Positions 12,501 to 21,800 of a DNA stretch of 64,000 nt are shown one piece after another. The notes under the pieces were generated by a model that was not told where the DNA came from, ran no database searches, and saw nothing but the letters and a program-made list of their open reading frames with translations. Each line of letters begins with the position of its first letter. Position 1 is the first letter of the stretch. Both the position numbers and the translations under genes were made by a program. The DNA comes from Elysia chlorotica. Lineage: Eukaryota > Mollusca > Gastropoda > Plakobranchidae. Where the stretch lies: assembly GCA_003991915.1 (NCBI GenBank), contig RQTK01000431.1:184271-248270 (forward strand). Direction: 5' to 3'.

Positions 12501-13245
12501 GGGAGTAATCACCATGATTGCTCAGACCAGAGAAGGATGGCAGCTGGATCATTTGGGTATGCAGGAAGTTGAACCCATAGGACGTAGGTTGCTGTACTTG
12601 CTGGGGCTCATCGTCAAGGAAAGACGAGTCGTGTCCTTCAATTATACGGACATTCTGACCATGGTCATTCAAAGACCGAAACCCAGAGCTCCTGGCGCTC
12701 TCTCCTTGTTCTGACCCATTCACTACAGGTCTTTGGTGCATTTCCGACTCTGCTGGATCGAACGATTGTGCTGCGTCTGGGTAATATTCTCCTTCCTCAT
12801 TGTCATCACGCACATCTTCGTCTTCGTCTCCATCGTCATTAAAATTCAATCTCTGCACAGGATCAAACATGATATCATTGTCACCTTGAATGTCCAACCC
12901 TAATGGGCTCTCACAGCGCCCTGTTTCTGGCAAAGAGGCAGGCTGAAACCCTCGTCGAATGTTTGTATCCTGTGACTGGGATGCTTCAAAATGGGTCCCA
13001 CCATCCTCGTCCAAACTCACTGAGCTTCTTTGTCCATCTGGCTCCTCTAATTCTCCATCCATATACTCTTGCTCAGGTTGCTCGACGTGTAAATCAGTAT
13101 CAGACTCTGCCTCTCCAGGTGTAGCTTGATCAGCATCAACTAGTCTTGGTGGATCAGAATTACCAGCATTGGAAAATTCACTCGGGGTGATTGACATCGC
13201 AGAATTACGAATATCTGAGGCACAATCTCGATCAGAGCCATCCAT
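1727..13245 (-). CDS. CNTROB: centrobin (centriole duplication coiled-coil protein), 3' end missing
   Basis: Centrobin is a daughter-centriole coiled-coil protein needed for centriole duplication and cilium formation. Exons, in transcription order: 10459-13245, 9749-9845, 8678-8774, 8021-8225, 6849-6884, 6242-6322, 5615-5731, 5149-5247, 4087-4242, 3418-3510, 2714-2827, 1727-1822. All have GT-AG borders and matching phases, giving 1326 codons so far. Identification rests on blocks recalled from vertebrate centrobin: MEDVRHHLQNIL, LREALEKEMYRRKHCEEHIQ, then VQQQLAVAVSTDKRKD, IMIEQLDKQLARVVEGW. Beyond residue ~1040 the protein is charged coiled coil. The first exon alone codes 929 residues of Ser/Gln/Gly-rich, acidic, probably disordered sequence, far longer than the ~100 residues before this block in human centrobin. 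The start is the first ATG of the long frame; a short out-of-frame upstream ATG ends in a TGA within seven codons. The 3' exons lie left of the window. Confidence 0.88.
2027..2406. repeat. 79-bp tandem array copied from a centrobin exon-intron border
   Basis: About five imperfect units run from CCCCTCTTCAATTTT through CTCTGTCCCAAAGGGG and GACAAAACTGTGTTGAGG to GAGCAGAGTTAC. The last part is the sequence directly downstream of the centrobin donor at 2713/2712. Each copy therefore repeats the antisense of GTAACTCTGCTCC, with the AC pairs at 2106, 2185, 2268, 2292 and 2374. One 24-base partial copy lies inside unit 3. The array and its source are separated by the SINE at 2418-2663. Confidence 0.9.
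2418..2663 (-). mobile_element. tRNA-derived SINE with target-site duplication
   Basis: In minus orientation it starts, on the plus strand, with the reversed tail TTGAGTTGGTTTAACGTCCA and ends in the tRNA-like head and a C12 run (a G-run at the SINE 5' end). AAGGGGTTAAG at 2407-2417 and again at 2664-2674 is the target-site duplication, which shows that the SINE inserted into the 79-bp array. Confidence 0.9.
2983..3008. repeat. T8-G18 homopolymer pair
   Basis: A T8 run is followed directly by about eighteen G, within a TTG/TTTG-rich stretch (2930-3008) in a centrobin intron. A G-run this long is a likely G-quadruplex former and an assembly risk. Confidence 0.9.
7632..7990 (+). mobile_element. 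SINE with an inverted SINE tail inside its head
   Basis: The forward element begins with an A-box-like GGTTCAAGCGATAGAGC. It is interrupted at 7680-7750 by the reversed tail block (GTTGAGTTGGTTTAACGTCC through TATATTGTGGACGG), then resumes with the B-box GGGTTCAAAACC and a full body to CCAACTCAAC near 7987. The two opposed tails could pair into a long hairpin. It lies in centrobin intron 4. Confidence 0.8.
8819..8985 (-). mobile_element. decayed SINE, tail and body
   Basis: AGTTGGTTTCTTAATGTCCA, GGCTATATTGTGGACGG and CCAACCAGTAGGGG match the reverse SINE, but the middle is eroded. It lies in centrobin intron 2. Confidence 0.65.
9538..9636. repeat. (TAT)n / (TTG)n microsatellite
   Basis: About twenty-five ATT units with a few interruptions pass into GTT units. 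It lies in centrobin intron 1. Confidence 0.95.
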
Positions 13246-13889
13246 CCTTCATACAGGTTCTGATTCTATGGTGTTGGCCTTTTTCAAGTTAAGGAGAAGA
13301 TCATTACTGAATAGAACTCATATCCTATTCTCTCTCTCTCTTGTGTCTGCCATGTATGGGATAGAATATAGAGTAAAATTTAAGGACAAATAGATGTGGT
13401 AATTCTTTGATGATACATGATTAAAGTATAAACTTCAGTGATGATATTTAACAATTATACAATTTGGACACATGAATTAAAAAAAAAATTTTAAAATTGA
13501 GCCCCTTGGAAGATTTATCTTCCTGTTAGTGTTCTGGTATGCTGCAAGACAATAATCGTTTACAAGGCATATATGATATAACCTAGCGCAGGATCAAGGC
13601 TACTCAATTCCAATTTAACCTGGTTTCCTTAATTTGGGCCTATACATGTCCTAGCTGTAGATGTTCCGGTTTTTCATATCATTGACCAAAGTCCGTTAAC
13701 AAGTAAGAGATAGAAGGTCCAAGTTTAAATTTGATAATTAGAAAAAAGCTGGACATTTGTCTCAAATTGGATTTACCACTGTTGAAACGTATGGTTTAAA
13801 ATCTCTTTCAATTCCTCTTGGAAGGCTTTCGTATTTAAGCTTAGAAAGACAAGAATTTCTGCATAGCCAAACTAGTTCTACCCCTTATT
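13246..13889. other. upstream flank of centrobin, no gene seen
   Basis: This should hold the centrobin 5' UTR and part of the CNTROB/OVCA2 divergent intergenic region. No TATA box or clear 5' exon could be fixed. A TCTCTCTC stretch lies near 13331. Confidence 0.4.
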
Positions 13890-14153
13890 GTTGAGTTGGT
13901 TTAACGTCCAACATCAGCACTATATACTCATAGGCTATATTGTGGACGGGCCCCAAGACTAATGCATGACAATTTTATGTGCTGCCACACAAAAGACAGG
14001 ACGGGGATGCCATGACTCTTGTCTCAGCAGGTCACATTATACTGACACAGACCCAACCAGTAGGGAATGCAATCGCCAGGGCTCGAACTCGGATCTTTTG
14101 CGTCGGAAGCCGATGTTCTACCCCAGGCCAACCACGACCCCCCCCCCCCCCCC
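13890..14153 (-). mobile_element. best-preserved full-length tRNA-derived SINE
   Basis: Read on the minus strand it has a G15-type leader, the tRNA-like head (GGGGTAGAACATCGGCTTCC, B-box GAGTTCGAGCCC), the body CCCTACTGGTTGGGTCTGTG, TATAATGTGACCTGCTGAGA, GTGTGGCAGCACATAAAATT and GGGGCCCGTCCACAATATAG, and the tail GTTGGACGTTAAACCAACTC. AGTTCTACCCCTTATT at 13874-13889 and AGTTCCACCCCTAATT at 14154-14169 form a slightly diverged target-site duplication. It serves as the reference copy for the other SINE calls in this window. Confidence 0.9.
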
Positions 14154-14169
14154 AGTTCCACCCCTAATT

Positions 14170-15867
14170 CTCCTTTAGTAATTACATGAACTCATACTGG
14201 CGTAGTCATTACATATCTGGGACTTTCACTCAAACCTAAATGAAATATATATGATTAAAATAGAAGAGTGTTTCCGTTTCTCTGACTGAAGTCAAGGTTT
14301 TTTACACAGTGGGCGTGAGTGGCTGCCCATACCAGGCCGTACGCAAATTTGTAACTATATTATAAATATAAATACAAATTTATTCTGCACTAGATTTGAC
14401 TTCAAGAACCCCATTCCAGGTGAAGTTTCTTGATATCATATGATAGAGATCAGGAGAAAAGGCTTTATTTTTTGTACATCCATGTCCGTGCTTTTAAGTA
14501 TAGGCCTAAAACAACTAGAATTTGGTTTGTATACTTCAATAAAACACTGGCACTTTGTGTGTGTCAATCTAGATCTAGCGGCTTCTAGCCACAGCTTTTT
14601 AATTTGGATTTTGAATCTGTGTACATCTAATATCGCCGATTATTGGTTGACACTTTATTAGGACATCCCAAACCATTGTTTGACATGAATAGCATTGACT
14701 AGCTCGAGTATCTTGGTAGCTTCCTGGCTTTATAACTATAAGTGTCCATTTTAGCCCTAGATTGTATGCTACTTCACATTCAATTTCTTCAAAGTGCGTA
14801 TCAATAATGGACTGTAAAAAAAATAATCAAAAGAGGTTTGCTTTGTTTCTTTGACGACAATTTCACGGATCAAAACTGCATCAATAGATAATTTTAAAAA
14901 AAACAAGAACCTTTAGAAGTGTTATTCCTCGGCTCCGTAAAATGGATCAGAAAGACAGATTACTGAGTTGAGAGGAAAAAAAATTGTTGTGATGGTACGC
15001 CATTGCCAGATTTTAATAATACAGACAAGATATTAACAAATAACAGTTTTTATCAATCTCGAAATGTTTTTGCCATATTCTTCTGAACAATTTTTGTATT
15101 CTATATAACATAGTCTATTATATCATAATAAATTGAATAGTCTATATGAAATTATGAGAACACATTCTTGTAGATTTGTAATTTCGACATCAATTTAGAA
15201 AAGTTACTTTTTCTTATTAAACTGGCATATGTAAAGAATCTATTGTTTGTAATCCAAGAAATTATGGTACATCACTATTTAACCACAAAATGTGTTGATC
15301 GTAGATAATAGATCTGCATGAGTCCTAAACATCCATTCCAAAGGTGAAAGTGAAACCCAATTTTAAAAAAAAACAATCGGTTAATCAATTTGTATCAATT
15401 CAATTTCGCCATATAGAGCTCCAGATCTTCGCAGATCTAAATCTAGATCGAAGAGTAGGACTAGGAATCCAGTTGACTTACGCACTAGAATCTAGATCTA
15501 GATCTAGGGTTTGTTTTTTTATGTGCTAAATTTTGCCATCCGCAATAGATCTTATCTTCGATCTATATTTGAATGTAAATGTTACTTGAATGTTACTCTT
15601 AACACCTACATGTGCATTGAAATAAAAAAGGGGATATAACAACTTAGACATGGTTATGATCGTACATACCACCTGTAGGCAATGATTGGGGCAAAATTTT
15701 CCTCTTAAAAAATTATCTTTGAGTTTGAGTCTTATATTTGGAATATCGAAAACCCTTGCTATGAAAACAGTTACATGTATTAAAATAAAACAAGACCCCT
15801 CTTTATTACCAAGTTTTAATGTTTCAAAACCATATATAAAAAATCTGACATTTTACTTTCACTACAG
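14170..15867. other. CNTROB/OVCA2 intergenic region with AGATCT cluster
   Basis: No coding exon is supported. AGATCT/TCTAGA hexamers occur at about 14566-14580, densely at 15421-15511 (CAGATCTTCGCAGATCT and a CTAGATCTAGATCTAG run) and at 15546-15562. An upstream non-coding OVCA2 exon should lie here, because the OVCA2 coding exon begins just behind an acceptor at 15867. Confidence 0.5.
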
Positions 15868-15886
15868 GTATTGCTCAACAATTTAA

Positions 15887-16624
15887 ATGGCAGAGAACAA
15901 GAAACTTAGGATTTTGTGTATCCATGGATACAGACAAAATGCTAAAACTTTCAGAGAAAAGACAGGTGCTTTGCGAAAACTAACCAAAAAGCATGCTGAT
16001 TTTGATTACATAACAGCCCCTCACAGAGTGCCTCCTGGAAACATGGGCAGCGCCGCATGGGCCGGGCTCCCTGCTCCAGATGAAAAAGGCAGTTCCTGTG
16101 ACACTCAAACTGCTGATCCTGGAGAGCGAGGTTGGTGGTTTTCACGCGAAGACGAATACTTCAAATCAACGGACTATAGCGACGTATCTGTGGGCTTTGA
16201 ACAATCCGTGGATATGCTGAGAAAAGTTCTAGAGAAAGGCAATGTGGAAAGCTGTGAGCAAAGCGACAGTTTTCAAGGTTACGATGGGGTCCTTGCATTC
16301 AGCCAAGGTGCAAGTTTGCTTTCTATGCTGTGTCTTATACAGCAGAAGGAGCAGAGGAAGTGGTTCAAGTTTGCCATCTTGGTGGCTGGTTTTAAAAGCA
16401 GGTCATCAAAACACAGTCATCACTACCAGGAGAAGACCTCTATTCCATCCCTTCACGTTTACGGTGAATCAGATCAGATTGTCTCCAATGAAATGAGTGA
16501 AGAACTTCTGCAGTATTTTGACAATCCCAAAGTATGGATACACCCAGGGGGACATTTTGTACCAGCAACTGGACCTCAAAAACATATGTATGTGGACTTT
16601 TTTAAAGAAATGCAGAAGTTATAA
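15887..16624 (+). CDS. OVCA2: OVCA2-like serine hydrolase (FSH1 family), complete
   Basis: A 245-residue alpha/beta hydrolase of the FSH1/OVCA2 family. Human OVCA2 is a carboxylesterase acting on long-chain alkyl esters, with a length near 227. The whole coding region is one exon. The oxyanion-region motif ILCIHGYRQN is at residues 9-18. The nucleophile elbow FSQGAS puts Ser at 139, with the acid at Asp196 (VYGESDQ) and the base at His223 (HPGGHFVP), so the triad is complete. TAA sits in frame directly before the ATG, which fixes the start. An acceptor (TTTCACTACAG, ending 15867) precedes a short UTR, implying a spliced 5' UTR. An ATTAAA variant polyadenylation signal lies near 16711. It is divergent from centrobin. 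Confidence 0.95.
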   Translation: MAENKKLRILCIHGYRQNAKTFREKTGALRKLTKKHADFDYITAPHRVPPGNMGSAAWAGLPAPDEKGSSCDTQTADPGERGWWFSREDEYFKSTDYSDVSVGFEQSVDMLRKVLEKGNVESCEQSDSFQGYDGVLAFSQGASLLSMLCLIQQKEQRKWFKFAILVAGFKSRSSKHSHHYQEKTSIPSLHVYGESDQIVSNEMSEELLQYFDNPKVWIHPGGHFVPATGPQKHMYVDFFKEMQKL

Positions 16625-16755
16625 GTATAACCCAAATTGTAATTCCATTTTTTTCTTTATGTACACCGTAGGTACATCTTAAGTGTTTCAGCTTCTTTAA
16701 TCATATCATTAATTAAAACAAATTATTGAATTATAATTATTTAGTTATAAAGATA

Positions 16756-18019
16756 CAGTGGCCGTCGCATATATAGCAACATGGGACTCAACGAAACCTC
16801 TGCCGTAACGAAGACTATCAATATTATCATAGGGACAGTTTTTCCCCTTATAATAAAGTTAAAGTTATATAAAGCCTTTAAAAGAACCTTGGGTCTAACG
16901 AAGAGATTTAACGAAAACCTTGGATGTAACGAAGTACTGGGCTCAAGTAGTGGTTGAGATTTCCAGAGATTTCAGCAAAAACTTAGGCGTAGCGAAGTAC
17001 ACATACAGGTCAAATTCGCGTCAAATTTGTAGAGAGATCATAAACAAGCATGCAAATTGCAGATCTATGTGTATGTGTGCCTACTGAGTGATCAGCCGAT
17101 TAAGGTTCCGTGCCACAACTCCATTCAGTAGGTAATCGTGGGCAAAGAAACGGAGCTAGCCAGCACATGTGTCTAAGGGAGATAGGTGTTAAATCGTTGT
17201 TTGAACTGTGTCGCCAATGCTGTCTGGTAGGCGATGACAGACCATTCTCCCAGCTTTCATTGTGAGTCTCGACATAGCCATGTGCACCACTGTTTCTCTC
17301 TCTCATTATGTTAACAGGGCAGTGATAACTGTAGATCTTGTTTAGTAATGCATTACGATTTATGACAATAGGTAAGTGAACTTTTTTTAGATGTATTTTC
17401 AGTGTGAGTGCCAGTATGTAAAACAGTAGAGGAGGTGAGGGAGGTTGCATGGTTTCTCAAAGACCTAGATTTACGTACGTACATAGCAAACACTTCGTTA
17501 ATGTTACTTGTCAGATCAGAACGCCACAAACACACACACATAGGCCTTTATCGACTCTTGGTACTTTGGTGAAGGTTGGAATAGCATAGTTGTGTGGTTT
17601 GAAAAACTGGACATGTATGTCTGTAGGTTTTTTCGGCAAATTAAATAGAAGTAAAAAGTACCGAAGATCAAAGATATTGTATAATCTCAGTGGAGACTAC
17701 TACCAGTCTCGCAGCAGCATTAGCTTCTTTTGAAAAGACTCACTCAAGGCTAACGCCAAGTCTTATTCATTAAAGTTTAAATACGGGCAAATGTGATTGT
17801 TTTTTTGGGGAAACCAAATTTGAGTTATTGGAGGAGGTAAAAGCTGTTTTAAAACTTTCAATAATTGAGAAAGACTGCAAAAACTTAAAACTATTATAAA
17901 TTTTAACTCCTAGAGAGTAAAGTTTGTTGTGTATATTACGACCTTGCATGTAACGAAACCTCGAACGTAACAAAGTTTTGAAGCTGGCCCACTGACTTCG
18001 CTATATCCGAGGTCCACTG
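16756..18019. mobile_element. non-autonomous Tc1/mariner/pogo-like DNA transposon, 1264 bp
   Basis: The ends are inverted: CAGTGGCCGTCGCATATA at the left and, read from the other strand, CAGTGGACCTCGGATATA at the right. Each is flanked by TA, the target duplication of the IS630-Tc1-mariner superfamily. The inside carries many TAACGAA-type words (for example near 16806, 16896, 16912, 16930 and 17951), which look like extended subterminal repeats. No transposase frame is present, so movement would need an enzyme supplied in trans. Confidence 0.8.
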
Positions 18020-18716
18020 TATATCGAATGTAAATGATTGTGTACTTTTTGAAACTGTTTAATCATGAGACTTCAGTTATAATTGTTGTATTATTCATGC
18101 TCATTGCAACACAAATTTAATACTTATAATAGTCAGCAAAGGTACATTCTAAATTCTTTTTAAAAAAAAGGATTTAGTTTGATTGTTTTATTACTTTCAT
18201 TTGATCCTTAGAGGCTAAATTTACGCTGCAACAAATGTTTGATTAACCTGCCAATTCAGAGAATACTTATTCTGCAGTAATCAACAATGGACTTGTCTAG
18301 CCAGTTTGTAGAGCGTGATGTATGTTCTGGGAGAGCAATTTTTGACAGAAGAATATAACCCAAACTTATTACAAGTCATGACTGTATTTATTTGATTTTT
18401 ATTATTTGACATAAATATCTTGATTTTGAATATCAGATGTGGATGATAAAATAAATTTTGCTCTAAGCAGTTGTAGTCTTTAAATTTTCTTGTCCTTAAT
18501 TTATTGAATTGATTCATACTGTTTTGTAAAGTCTATAGTAATTAGTAATAGTATAGACCTATGTGTAAGTGTTCCTTTTCTTCTTTCAATACTTATTTTT
18601 TATTGTTTTGTTTCTTTTACATGACTTGCTACAACTTGCGAGAATGGTTATTTTAATTCATTTTAAATCTTCTACAGTATTAATTTCACCAATTCATGTC
18701 TGACTATATTATTCAA

Positions 18717-18807
18717 ATAGAAATAATCAAGGATTTTACAACACATTCATTAGGCCTACCCGATGAAGAAGACAGATTAGTACATCTGCATTCAAATATG
18801 TGATATT

Positions 18808-18839
<32 letters not shown>

Positions 18840-19260
18840 ATCCTTTATTGTCCCATAGGGAAATTTTTCGTGGTCATACATACATAAATACACCAGTTGT
18901 ACATGTGTGACATAAAAATTAGTGATGATAATAATAATAAAATATAATGAGCGATTTCAAACATACAACTCTTCACGCATATACAAGAATACATTTAATA
19001 CTGCATACAAACACAAAATCCCGACTGCGATTCTCCCGACCCGGAGACAACGTTCGCCCCGCTCTAGTTAAAGCTATTTTGTAGTCGCCTAATGGATGTT
19101 GGTATGAATGAGTTTTTGTATCTATCTGTTCTTGCTCTTTTTGATAATAGTCTGTTGCTTCTTTTGGACGTTTCGTATTCACTATGTAGAGGATAATAGA
19201 AATAATCAAGGATTTTACAACACATTCATTAGGCCTACCCGATGAAGAAGACAAGATTAG
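18717..19260. repeat. direct duplication of about 64 bp bracketing a LINE fragment
   Basis: 18717-18780 and 19196-19260 both read ATAGAAATAATCAAGG through CATTAGGCCTACCCGATG to GATTAG, differing by one inserted A. They bracket the LINE 3' end at 18781-19195 and are best read as an unusually long target-site duplication. Confidence 0.85.
18781..19195 (-). mobile_element. 5'-truncated CR1/L2-type LINE, 3' end only
   Basis: On the minus strand an open frame ends in RYKNSFIPTSIRRLQNSFN and stop (stop at 19064-19066). This matches the C-terminal tail seen after the reverse transcriptase in CR1/L2/Rex-like elements. A UTR follows with CCCTATGGGACAATAAAGG and then a (TTATC)n 3' tail (18811-18841 on the plus strand). 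Everything 5' of the last ~25 codons is missing, as in target-primed reverse transcription with early stop. Confidence 0.8.
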
Positions 19261-20200
19261 TTTGACAGTGTTCCATTATTGTTTTCTAATCTCACATTCA
19301 CAAATATACCATTGATTTAGCCTTCTAGTTCTACTTCACAAAATCAAATTATTAAAATGTATTGGGAATAAAACACAATTAAAAGTTAACAAAGTCTAAA
19401 GCATTGGTTTTTATTTCATCTTCAGCATGATCATTTGACTTTGAGTCAATCAAAGTGAGATAAAATTTTATACACACATGTGAAAAATTAAAGGATAATT
19501 CTCAGAATCAGTTGATATGAAGCTTATGTCAAGAAACCAAATTTCATGGCAAACTAATAGGTATATTATGCTAATAAAATTACTGGTACATAAATTTTAT
19601 ACTCAAATTTCAGATTGTAAAATTTAATTTCTGAGACATCCAGGGAGCTTGAAAAACAAGTCTCTTGGTCTTAAGCTTAAACCTGTGACAATCTTTTTTG
19701 TCTCCACTTCATAAACAAGAAATTTATGTTAACCTACTTTTAGTATCAGTTGATGCATGTGCTGAAAAATAAATAAGCTCCTACAAGAAGGCCCTACTGG
19801 TACGTTTAAATTTCAATTTTTGCCAAATGCATACCCTGGCAGTATCATATAAGGAGAAAATTCCTCACAAACACAAAAGTACATAAATAAATAGACATAA
19901 GGTAACAGAAAACAAAATTAAAATGATTTTGCAGTAAGAGTAATAAATGTTGATTTGGCAACATGCACCTCACATTCAAACATTTTCTCACGACTCATGT
20001 TAGCTAGATTAGGCAACTCAATCATATCCCTCCATCACAAACAAAAATGCATGCATCACTCCAAATTCATAACCAAACTATGTTTACCCTTTCACTCGGT
20101 CGTCTTAGACAGGTTTGACTGTATACCACTCTCTTTTCAAATTATTGTTCACCTGCATCATTCAAACATTTAGTCTTTACTTTTTAATCTTCATTTATAA
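19261..20200. other. RNF7 downstream flank, no gene seen
   Basis: AT-rich DNA without supported exons on either strand; short open frames only. It may contain alternative 3' UTR of RNF7. Confidence 0.4.
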
Positions 20201-20208
20201 ACATTGGA

Positions 20209-20214
20209 TTTATT
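20209..20214 (-). promoter_or_regulatory. AATAAA polyadenylation signal of RNF7
   Basis: TTTATT on the plus strand is AATAAA on the gene strand, about 50 bases past the RNF7 stop. Confidence 0.6.
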
Positions 20215-20265
20215 GCCCATATACTTGTCGCTCATAACCACACAAATCAGCATCCAGATGAACTG

Positions 20266-21800
20266 TCACTTGCCAGTCCTCTGCACAACCCACTCCTGCT
20301 GACATAGTGGACATCGGTTACTCTGCTTCACCCACAGTGACATGCAGCAGTTGTGAAACGAGTGGTTGCATTCTCCCCACACAACTGGGAACAAGAAAAG
20401 CAAAGTCTAATCATGAAGTATGGAGAGAAAAAAATTCAGTCACATTTTTTGTACAAATACAACAAATACAAACAGCTCCTACAGTTACACATGTATACAG
20501 ATGCTCAAATTCAACCAATCAGAGTACAGTTTATATTATAAACAGTGATGCCAACTGCAGTTAAATAAACATTTCATACTGAATCAAAACACAAGTCCTT
20601 GACATAATTTTACTGAACTCTGACCTCCCAACTGCATTTTTACTGAAAATTACAGAAGGGGACATACCTGGACCTCAAAAGTGTTAAAATTAATAGGCAG
20701 TTACTTACCTCACTTGAAAAAGCGCCTTTATGATAGTTTCCTATTGTTTTCTGCCTATCACAACCTTCTCCCAACCCCTTTTAAAGGTATACCTTGGGCA
20801 GCAATAAGCATTGAATTCTGCTTGACATATATAGTACTTTTTGTAATACCTATTGGTGGTAAAAGCTTCAAATTAAGAGAGTCAAAACATAACAACCTTG
20901 AATAGAGTTTGATTTTGCTAAAACCAAAAAGAAACAAATAACCTATTCTCTTGCAAAATTCGGTTTATGAGAAATTCAAATTATCAGACTTCGTTTTATA
21001 AGGTTTCCGCTGTATAAATATTCCATGCCTCTGTTTTCAGGCACACAAAATTGAATGGGTTCATAGAAAGGTAATTTTTTCTTCCCTTTTTTTCCATCAG
21101 TATTAATCTATGTTGACTGCAATTTTATTGCTATATATCTAAAGGACAGTCTGCCAATGATTCTACTTACCAACACAGTCATCTTGTTTATTTTCTGATT
21201 GGCACTGCAAACATGCATCTGAAAGAAAATGGGTTCATGTTAATATTTGCAATGCTCTTTTTTTTTTTCAGAAGTTCTAGATAATGAAAAACTGATTGGT
21301 TTTCATAAATCCGTTATGAAGCAAAAAGTTTCTTTGGTGTTCCTTGTAATAAGGAAAAACATTTATAGGTCTAATAATTCTCTACAGAAAGATTTTCCTT
21401 TTTATTTAAGTGCACCCATTCCCTTGTTGTGTATGATATTAATTATTATTTGAGACCATAGTCATCATTTGAATTTGAAATCAATTTTATCTTGCGAAAT
21501 TGCAGTGCATCAAAATAGTCCGAAATTTGTTAATTATGCCACAGAGAAATATTCAAATGCTCTATAAGGGATCCTGTGGGAACATACATCACTGCACACT
21601 TATTTTACAAATTGCATCTGGTTTCAGTTTCACAGAATCTTACCCATTACTTGAACTCTGCAAATAGCGCATGTGTCACATTCAACGTCCCAACTCCACA
21701 TAGCCACAAGGTTCCACTTCTTCAGGGTGAACATTTTGTCTGTCTTGTGGGATGGTTCTTTCTCCGGCTGATCAGTCTCCATTGTCTTTGGTCGAGACAT
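20266..21800 (-). CDS. RNF7: RING-box protein 2 (RNF7/RBX2/SAG), complete
   Basis: RNF7 is the RING subunit of cullin-5-type ubiquitin ligases; it recruits the E2 and NEDD8 machinery. Three exons: 21644-21800, 21171-21218 and 20266-20384, with matching phases, give 107 residues (human 113). The N-terminal part has the cullin-binding strand LKKWNLVAMWSWD. The RING-H2 ligands are visible: Cys41/Cys44 or Cys44/Cys47 in CDTCAIC, Cys55 and Cys58, Cys67, Cys74, His76, His79, Cys82, Cys93 and Cys96, and the protein ends WVVQRTGK. The ACLQCQSENK insert and the Gly-Lys end point to RNF7, not RBX1. The start ATG opens MSRPKTMETD; a second Met at residue 7 is an alternative. The upstream flank at 23.3-23.9 kb is rich in AGATCT. 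Confidence 0.95.

Noticed and set aside
20895..21020. Possible second DNA-transposon terminus (CGTTTTATAAGGTTTCCGC)
   Set aside because: Only one end is seen; no partner terminus or TA pair could be fixed.
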